Assembly: GCA_015680685.1 (NCBI GenBank)
Contig: MNCI01029171.1
Location: forward strand, 1-64,000
Direction of reading: 5' to 3'
DNA length: 64,000 bases
Source of the DNA: Gnetum montanum
Lineage: Eukaryota > Streptophyta > Gnetopsida > Gnetales > Gnetaceae
Part shown: positions 56,620-64,000 of the stretch, piece after piece
How the letters are laid out: every line of letters begins with the position of its first letter
Position numbering within the stretch: position 1 is the first letter of the stretch
The notes under the pieces: model-generated
Told to the model about the DNA's origin: nothing
Database searches by the model: none
What the model saw: only the letters and a program-made list of their open reading frames with translations
Translations under genes and position numbers: made by a program

Positions 56620-57141
56620 ATGGTAACCACCTACGAAAACACAGGTGCGATTTCTTTTTTTATTGGTGTACCATCAGCTTTAACACATCTGCTAATTAGC
56701 GTTTGTCGGACACACTCAGAAATGCTTGCGGAATGGATTCCATCTGGGGAGTTATTAAGAGGTATCCGTTCTCTTATTTTTTCTACTGAGAGCACCTATG
56801 TAGAGGAAGATGTTTCAAGTTATTTCAGAAACATAAGCCAAAGAGTTGCATCAAATCATGTCACCAGTGTGGTGCCTCATGTAGTTGTAGATGAAAACCC
56901 TTACAAATCATTTGCTACTTCAGCGCTCTTGTCTAGGAAATTCTGGGCTCCTTGCAGAGGCTATGGAAGCGACAACATTAAATCGTGGCATGTAGTTGCT
57001 AGAATCACATGGCTCCTGCACGTGAATGCTAACACCTACTCTATTGGTTTGTTATACAGAAATTGGATGTTGAAATCGTTGCCCCTTCTACCGATTATTA
57101 GGCTTCTTTTGTTTTTTTTTTCTCTAACCAACAATTTTTGA
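56620..57141 (+). CDS. 173-aa ORF within the 3' LTR of N1, unknown
   Basis: Open from ATG 56620 to 57141. Protein-like segments include WIPSGELLRGIRSLIF, SNHVTSVVPHVVVDENPYKS and WHVVARITWLLHVNANTYS, with a hydrophobic C-terminal end. The codon pattern and the partly conserved frame in the 5' LTR (45830-46330) suggest a second captured host gene piece. I could not name it. After the stop another frame continues with EAALQLPSSQPQ-like sequence. Confidence 0.5.
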   Translation: MVTTYENTGAISFFIGVPSALTHLLISVCRTHSEMLAEWIPSGELLRGIRSLIFSTESTYVEEDVSSYFRNISQRVASNHVTSVVPHVVVDENPYKSFATSALLSRKFWAPCRGYGSDNIKSWHVVARITWLLHVNANTYSIGLLYRNWMLKSLPLLPIIRLLLFFFSLTNNF

Positions 57142-58000
57142 GTATTGGACCATCCAAGAAGCTGCGTTGCAACTTCCTTCATCACAGCCACAACACGATC
57201 TTGATGTTGATCCAAATTTCAAGTTATTAATAGTGGCAGCAACTTTGAAGATGATGAATTAAAATCTGCTCATCGAAAAAAAAGCATAAGAATGATCAAA
57301 GAGCTACACGAAGCAGACTTGGATGAGGCACTTAACTTGATCAATATTAGCATTTTCTATAACATGAAGCAAGAGTGTATGGCAGAGTCACGTGTATTCA
57401 TGTAGAAGAAAAGAAATTATTTATGATTAGGCCGTGGAAAAATTTGTAACCTAGGATTATGCATGGTTAACCGATTTTCCAGCATGAGCACGCTCATATG
57501 AATGGTGGCTGGACTCACCAATGGCGTCTTCATGCTGAACCTAGACTACGACAACCACTACACAAACTACATAATGGCAAGCAATGCTATGTATTGACAC
57601 TATAAACTATATACTATCTACATGATTAAACTATAATTAAATTATATACTATCTACATAACGTGACACTCACTTTGTGTTGAAAACATGAGAGTGCAACT
57701 CCATTTATGTATTCGGTTGCACACACTTACATATATATTTATATATCAACCCATCCATGTATGCATCAAATCCATCGTTACTATCTCTATTACTATGACT
57801 TAAATAACAATAAAATATGTTATGATTTAAAAAAGAAAAAAAGGTTATATGAATTACTTGATCATGGTGGTTGCAACTACAAGATATTCATCACCTATAA
57901 ATATTTAACCCTATGGTGAATATAGCCACTAGATACTTGGCTTCATTTTAAATTTCTTATAAATGTTGTAATTTCATGAAAATTCTAGCCTCTTAATTGA
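57142..58000. other. Non-coding U3 of the N1 3' LTR
   Basis: No gene. It includes a direct repeat 'actatatactatctacat' (57606 and 57639), a short TA-rich microsatellite at 57725-57748 and 'gtggttgcaactac'. The same sequence lies in the 5' LTR (46330-47200). Confidence 0.6.
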
Positions 58001-58168
58001 AATGGTGGTTATAACCGCTACAAAGGCCACTTGTCAACTACAGCTTTTTTATCTCCATGGTGACCACTTGGCAACTAAATGGGACACTTGTCAATTGTAA
58101 CTTTTTTATCTCTATGGTGGTTATAACCACCCAAAATTTTTGTAACTTACCTAACTACCTATGAGACC

Positions 58169-58176
58169 CTATAAAA
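58169..58176 (+). promoter_or_regulatory. TATA box of the N1 3' LTR
   Basis: CTATAAAA in 'gaccctataaaagggc', identical to the 5' LTR box. In the inserted element it could start transcription outward into A2's RT and integrase region. Confidence 0.75.
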
Positions 58177-59402
58177 GGGCTTCAAGGGTGGGAAAGGAAA
58201 GGGAGAAACACACACTTGGGAGACACACTCGGGGTCTCACTTTGGGAAAAGCAATTGGAAAAGAAGACATTGTGAAAGTTTGCTTGTAAGATGACTTGCT
58301 AAAGACAACATTTCAGCCTCTTTTTCATAGTCCTATGAGTTATGTTTATTTCTTTTATTTTGTTTAAATTTTTCAGCTAGTGGTTTAGATAGTATCATAC
58401 TTGGCAAGTAATTTTGGGATTTTTAGATTACTCTTATTGTTCTTGTTGCATGATAGAAAATTTCTATTAAAATTTTGCCATAGAAGAGCTTGTGTTTGAA
58501 AGCCTTAAGAGCATTTTAGTAGTGAATTTTATTATTGTGCAATGTATAAGAACCGCTATTGAGATTGTTGTAAGAGAGCCTTTGCATGTAGTCAAGTCGT
58601 TGAACGATTCAATAGTCTAGAGGGTTCGGAAAATCTTTGGTATTTTGATAGGACCAGAATAGCTTCTTTTATCTTTAAAGTGATTTTCCGTGGTATTTCA
58701 ATTAGAAATTATCAAGTCTTTTGAAGGTTTTATTGAATGCAATTGTTGACATCCATTATCTAGCCAAAATGGAGTCTCGTACGTGATAGTTTACATAGCA
58801 ATTTCTTGGATAACATAGTAGGAATGTCTTGAAGAAATTGTTTATTTGAGCCTTAGAGGTTTGAATAATTCATAGTTATTGAATTTGGGATAGCTTTATT
58901 ACGAAGTGTTTACTTGTATCATTCTACCTTGTTTAAACATTTGAGATCTTTACACAAATCTTCTTTCTTTTTTCCTCTTTCTATTTCCATCGAATCTTGC
59001 TCTATTTCTAGTTTTCTTGTGGAACTATCTATTTCTTTGGGGAAAATTAGAAGTAGATTTGCAGAGTTGTGCTCAAATGATTTTGTAAAATTTTATTTGT
59101 TATAAGTAGGTATTATAAGGACCGCATAGACTAAGCAATTGAACAAAATAAGAACTCCCAACAACTCACAGTACTTTGCAAAGTTGGCTAAATTTCTTTA
59201 AGATAAGTCATTTATAGTTTTACACACAACCCAATCATTTCATTTTTCATAATAGCATACCGCAATAGCACACACACATGCTCACATTAACTACTGAGTC
59301 TATTTGGAGGTATCTGGGCATTGGTGTTGCCAGAGACCAGCAAGCACCTAAATCCTGTTCAAGGACACTCGTTGGCGGTCGCATCCCAAACAGTCGCCAA
59401 CA

Positions 59403-59407
59403 ATAAC
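59403..59407. repeat. Target-site duplication of N1 (right, ATAAC)
   Basis: Exact repeat of 45062-45066, directly after the 3' LTR end CCAACA. Confidence 0.95.
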
Positions 59408-61760
59408 CAAATCCAAATTGCACCAAAAGATCAAGCCAAGAAAACATTCACGAGTCCATGGGAAATGTTTGCATATTGTAAGATGCCATTTAGTCTGTGC
59501 AATGCATCTACAACATTTTAATGCTTGGTCCTTAGTGTCTCGCAATAGTAGATTGGTAGTGGTGTTGAAGTCTTCATGGATGACTTTTCTACTTATGTAG
59601 CTATATTTAAGAAAGCCTTAGACTACCTAGAGCAAGTATTAAAGAGATGTGTTGAAACAAACTTGCAGCTCAGCTAGCAAAAAAGCCATCTCATAATCCA
59701 ATAAAGCATTATGCTAGGGCTCTAGATTTCACAAGAAGGGATAGAGGTAGATCCAAAAAAGATAAGGGTCATCTAAGGAATAACATGCCAACCTGAGACC
59801 ATTAAAGATGTTCAGTCATTCCTTGGACACATTGGCTACTACTAGAAATTCATAGAGAATTTCTCTAAAATCACAAAGTCATTGGTAGATCTTACAAAGA
59901 AAGATGCATCTTTCATCTAGACCAAAGAATGTGAACATGCATTCCAATAGTGAAAGGAGAAACTCATAGAAACACTAATCCTCCAAGCACTAGATTGGTG
60001 TAGACCCTTTCACATCATGATAGATGCATTTAACTATGTCTTAGGAGCTATGCTCACACAGATGGATGATAAGAAACATCCATATTACATCCACTACACA
60101 AGTTGAAGCATTGTGGAAGCATAGTTAAATTATAGCACCATGGAAAAAAATTAATGGCTATGGTGTATGCTTTGGAAAAGTTTAGACACTATGTGCTTGG
60201 TTACAAAATATTTGTGCACATGGACCACAGTGCAATCTGCTTCCTCATGAATAAGCTAACAGTGAGTCCTCATGTCATATGGTGGCTTGTGATCTCATAG
60301 GAATTTGATCTCATGATAGTAGATCAAAAATGGATTGAGAATGTGATCACTAACCACCTCTCTCACTTAAGATGGGATAATAAAGAGAAGGAGAGCCTAC
60401 TATCTAATCAGTTTCTAGACAAACTCCTTTTTATAAGAGTAATAAGTGAACACACACATACAAAAGCAACATGGTATGATGGCATCCTCTCCTACCTTCT
60501 TACTCAGGAGATTCCACAAGATCTTGAATTTAGATGGAAGCAAAAATTTCTTCATTAGGCCAAATATTGTATGAAGGTTGATAGGCATCTCTACAAGGTG
60601 TGTGCTGATGGCTTGATTCTTTGGTGTGTCCTTGACGAAGATCAACTGCATGTTTTCCAGGATGCTTACGAAGGACCTTGTGGAGGCCACTATGTAGGAA
60701 GACGCATGGCCATAAAAATTGTGATTGTAGGATGCTATTGGCCTACAATATTTAGGGATTCCTAGTAGTTTATCAAGTCTTGTGAACATTGTCAATAAGA
60801 CAAGGGGATGACTATTAGCATGGAAGATCCTCAATAGTGGATTGAACAACTAGAACCTTTTGACATATGGGGCATTGACTTCATGGGTTCCATCACATCC
60901 ATGTCAGATGGAAAAGCATATATTATAGTAGTAATTGACTACTACACAAAATGGGGAGAGTAGTAGCTGTTACCAATTGTACATCATTCACTGCTGCTAG
61001 ATTTATACAACAAAATATTATGAATAGGTTTGGGACACTACATTCACTAATTTCTGATAATGAAACTAATTTCATAGGTGCCAATTTTAGAAAGTTAATG
61101 TAATACTTTGGGGTAGAACAGAAATTAAGAACACCTTACCATCCCCAAGCCAATGGTCAAGCAAAGTTAACTAATCAGGAGATCACAAAAATACTAATGT
61201 AGGCCATTAGCAAATATAGTAAAGATTGCAGTGCAAAACTTAACAATGCCCTTTGGGCTTATCATTCAACTTGAAAACTTCCTATTGGTTATTCTCTATA
61301 CAAGCTAGTGTAAGAAAAACTTCCAATGCTCCAAATTCAATCCAAGCTTTGTACACTCTTAACAGCCTATGATCTTAATCTTGACCTAAGTCTAGCATAG
61401 AAAGAAATATTGATCAACCTAAACATGTTAGATGAAAATTGATTAGTGGTCCTATATTTGAATGAGGTGCACAAGGCATTCAGTAAGCAATGTCATGACC
61501 TAAGATTACAAAAGGTAAACTTTCAACTAGAAGATAAGGTTCTCTACTAGAACCCTACACATGTACCTGAAAGGGAAAAATTTCAAACATTGTTGGAGGG
61601 ACCTTATAAAATTGTTAAACCTTTCCCTCTAAGATCATGTTAATCTACAAACCTAACAGTGTAAACAAAAAGTAGTTGGTCAACATCCAATAAGTAAAGC
61701 CTTTCCTTGAATCAAGATAGGATAGTGTAACTACCACTTTGATGGATGGACAACCACATT
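59408..61760 (+). pseudogene. pol of A2, second part: RT palm, RNase H, integrase, broken
   Basis: It resumes in the RT frame: QIQIAPKDQAKKTFTSPWEM, FAYCKMPFSLCNASTTF, then GVEVFMDDFSTYV (F-M-D-D at 59573-59584). SFLGHIGYY follows (59814), RNase H (RPFHIMIDAFNYVLGAML) and the tether SHLRWDNKEKESLL. The integrase zinc region is GGHYVGRRMAIKIVIVGCYWP...CEHCQ (60685-60800). The catalytic core is IWGIDFMGSI, LISDNETNFIG and YHPQANGQAKLTNQEI, and the C-terminal part runs to about 61740. All three catalytic acidic positions are recognisable. Many stops remain. Confidence 0.9.
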
Positions 61761-63884
61761 CCATTTTTTGAATCTCCTCCTTCCAAGATAATCATGGGGG
61801 AGATGTCCAACTGTGTTGGCAATCTATATGACTTCTTAGTTTTTCTACTTTTTGTTTTCCACATTTTTTATTTTAAAAGCTATTTATTTTACAAATTTTT
61901 GATTTTCAATTTTTTCTAATTTTACATCATTATTACTACCTTTGAACCTTTCTTGACTATTTTCCATTTTCTTGTATATTTTACTTTGTCTTTTTTATTT
62001 AAGTGTAATATTTCCTTATTTTTGCTAATAAGTTATTTTATTGGAATAAGACACAATGTCGTTGTTACTATTTACTAATGATGGTTTGTGCTTAATGTTT
62101 TGATTGTCAATGTCCAGTTTCTATTTATGAATTCTAATGTCTAATGACCTTGGCATGGTTTATTTTTCATGGAATAGGCAGTGAGTCCAAGTCATCCACC
62201 CATCCAATAAACTCTATGGTTTTCCTTGTTCTATGAATTTGAGGTTTCTTTCATCAAAGAAAATTTTAATTAATTGGTAACTTTGGAAGTTTCAGAATTA
62301 GGAAGGATTCAAAGGTATGTAAAGGGTGTGACTTCAAGGGGACTCAATACTCTTTGTACTTTTCTACTTGCTTGAGTTCTTAGGTGTTTTTCATAGAATT
62401 CTTACCATTCCATACCAACCACTAATAGGAAGTCAAATAAGTCTTTGCATGGTGTGGTTCCCATCCAAAATTTTTTTAAAAAAATAACAAACAATGGGAA
62501 TTTAAAGCACACCCCTTGGACAAATGAATGGGCTATAAGCATTAGTTATGAGACTTGAATAACATGAACCTATGCCTAAAGGTCCCCTCTAACTAAGGCC
62601 CTCTCTCTCACTTCTTACTTCTCTTTTATTTTCTTTGTGAAATGGTGGTTGTTTTGTGGAAGAACTCTTGTGTCTTGAGTGAGTCAATTGGTCTTAGAGT
62701 GGCGATGCAAAGTGACTGATAGTGGTTGGTTTTGGTCTAGACTAAGGATGGATCTTCTCAAGTTATTTTAATCACAAATTCTACAAGGGACTTCTTATGA
62801 CCTCAATTTGGAACTCCATTCCATCTTCTTTATCATTCATCCATGCTGCCATAACTCACCTCATCGCTAGGTTCTATGTTATGTTCTATGTCTTAGTTTG
62901 ATGCATTTTAATTCTTAAGTAGATTCTTTCTAGTTGGTCCTTAACTTTTTATAACCATTAAAATGACTATGGGGCCCATGAAATCCTTAGATGAGGTTAT
63001 GCAAGGGTAATAAGGACATAAGATTTCTATGGGGAGGACCCACTTGCATAGCTCTTGACTTGATTAGTTAAGGTTTCTTACCTTTGGCATTACTACTATC
63101 CTATCTTTCACATATTCCATTGTGTATTCTACTTAGTGCTCCTTAACCTTTATTTCATTCATCTTCCAAATTAATTTTTCTTCATTTTCCAATTTATGAG
63201 CTTCAACACCCTCTTCGCATGTTTTCAAATTGTTCTGGGCCTTTTAAGCTTTCATTTGATCCTAATTTCATTCAAAAGCTCTTCATATTTTGCAAGTTTG
63301 ACTAAAGTCAATGATCATCTACAATGGTCAAAGGATGCATCATCTAGGCCTCAATGATATAGCCCCCTTCATCAACGAGGCTCGATTGACTAAGCCTTGT
63401 CGATGCAGTGCAAAAATCCTATATATACTACCATGTACTTAGAACGTTTTTGCCATTTTCTCATAACACATAAGGAGTTTTTAGAATTTTTCAGAGCCCA
63501 AAAGCTTCCAAAGCCCTTAACTTCCAAACCATTTGTCCAAATCACTTCATTCTTTGACCCTGTAGTTATTAGAGTTAAGCTCTTTATCATAGGGGTTGCA
63601 AACCTTATGGTTTCTAATGAAAATTTTTGAAAATTTTTCTAACTTCCCCAAAGGGTTAATAACCTTAATAACATATAAACATTAACTTTTTTAATAGTTA
63701 ACCCTTCCAGCAACCCTTGTGATGATTTATTAAAGATCACACATAAGTAAAATGATAATTGGAGTAATTAAATCAGTCATACTCATAATTTAGTCGAAGT
63801 GTAACTATCCTTAAGCGATAAAGGTATCTTAATTGCTTTATGTTACACAATGATTACTAAGTCATGGTTTTATTGTGATTATAG
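61761..63884 (+). promoter_or_regulatory. Non-coding, promoter-like module of A2
   Basis: Homologous to A1 17193-18900 over its length. From 63335 to 63410 it holds GCATCATCTAGGCCTC, CATCAACGAGGCTCGATTGA and CTTGTCGATGCA words like those in the family-A LTR. CCTATATATACTACC (63417-63431, TATA-like) follows, with about 450 bp to the ATG of the extra ORF. A 77-codon open frame at 63397-63630 lies in the transcribed part and has a near match on the minus strand at 17630-17427 in A1. Its conservation between copies makes a small leader ORF possible. Confidence 0.5.
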
Positions 63885-64000
63885 ATGTCACCAAATCAAA
63901 TTTATTGTAGTTAGGAGAACCTTCTCAACCATAGGAGAAATGACCTAGAGCTAGAAGGGGCCAACAAGAATAAGTCCAAGAATCACTAGAGGCAACCCAT
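63885..64000 (+). pseudogene. Start of the extra ORF of A2 (cut by window end)
   Basis: ATG at 63885 aligns with the A1 extra-ORF start (17192). Both are preceded by a TTATAG or TTACAG string, and both share downstream 'gacctagagctagaag'. Only the Arg/Gln/Glu-rich N-terminus is in the window. Confidence 0.65.

Larger units (their letters stand above)
45067..59402 (+). mobile_element. Element N1: nested gypsy element with 3.5-kb LTRs and captured gene fragments
   Basis: 14,336 bp inserted in the RT of A2 with a perfect ATAAC duplication. Parts: 5' LTR 45067-48607, primer site, gag, a foreign insert (49633-52442), RT-RNase H-integrase (52443-54760, with a 345-N gap), a small late ORF, a purine tract and 3' LTR 55856-59402. 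Both LTRs carry an NB-ARC fragment. The insert carries a GH3 fragment. RT with YLDD and integrase after RT make it Ty3/gypsy. The LTRs are much more alike than those of A1, so it is the youngest nested element seen. Confidence 0.9.
55856..59402 (+). repeat. 3' LTR of N1 (3547 bp)
   Basis: Starts TGTTGGCAC, ends CGCCAACA; the two ends are mutual inverted repeats. It carries the better preserved NB-ARC and second-segment copies, palindromes at about 58002-58133 (including GGTGGTTATAACCACC) and a TATA box at 58169-58176. A length of 3.5 kb is very long for a gypsy LTR. Confidence 0.92.
40251..64000 (+). mobile_element. Element A2: Ty3/gypsy family A, split by N1 and cut by the window end
   Basis: Plus-strand relative of A1: 5' LTR (40251-41159), tRNA-Asp primer site, gag, the first part of pol to 45066, then the 14.3-kb nested element N1, then the rest of pol (59408-61760), the non-coding module and the start of the extra ORF at 63885. 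Without N1 the known part is about 9.4 kb. The 3' end lies outside the window. The reading frames are decayed but every domain is in the right order. Confidence 0.9.

Noticed and set aside
57707-57919. 70-codon frame with a Tyr/Ile repeat
   Set aside because: It arises from a TA-rich microsatellite in the LTR; the 5' LTR copy does not keep it.

Overview
The window looks like nuclear DNA from a plant with a large, repeat-filled genome. The evidence is nested LTR retrotransposons of plant type, a primer-binding site matching plant tRNA-Asp, a fragment of a GH3 (acyl-amido synthetase) gene, and an NB-ARC disease-resistance fragment. Strong AT richness and CpG decay fit a gymnosperm or another slow-turnover genome, but the sequence does not name the species. 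I see no intact host gene, no rRNA or tRNA gene and no prokaryotic operon. Almost all coding sequence is retrotransposon pseudogene carrying many stops and shifts.

Layout. (1) 1-10110: an old minus-strand copy (A0) of a Ty3/gypsy family, here called family A. It is cut by a family-A solo LTR (2704-3571), an LTR-like insert rich in GACGTC-type palindromes (about 4021-4880), and a GC-richer 1742-bp solo LTR (6789-8530) that holds four 180-bp repeats and has a perfect CTTAT target-site duplication. (2) 10111-13218 and 26170-28420: parts of another minus-strand element with a large unknown ORF, headed by an array of inverted repeats (about 26880-28420). (3) 13219-26169: element A1, a structurally complete family-A gypsy on the minus strand that splits that ORF. 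(4) 30298-36608: element G, plus strand, with UBN2-type gag but no pol, an extra ORF and two LTRs; the 3' LTR has an inverted block between two single Ns. (5) 36609-40250: decayed LTR-like sequence. (6) 40251-64000: element A2, plus strand family A, running off the window. Its reverse transcriptase is split by (7) 45067-59402, element N1, a 14.3-kb gypsy element with 3.5-kb LTRs and a perfect ATAAC duplication.

How it fits together. Family A has the order LTR, tRNA-Asp primer site, gag, protease-RT-RNase H-integrase, a promoter-like non-coding module, a large extra sense ORF, polypurine tract, LTR. The non-coding module repeats motifs found in family A's own LTR. Element G shows the same arrangement with a different motif.

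N1 is the most unusual object. Both LTRs contain an NB-ARC fragment and a second gene-like segment. The interior, between gag and RT, holds a GC-richer insert with a GH3 fragment, an antisense RG-rich ORF with intron-like borders, and 60-bp repeats. I read it as a gene-capturing LTR retrotransposon. The order of insertion is clear from nesting: the family-3 ORF is older than A1, and A2 is older than N1.
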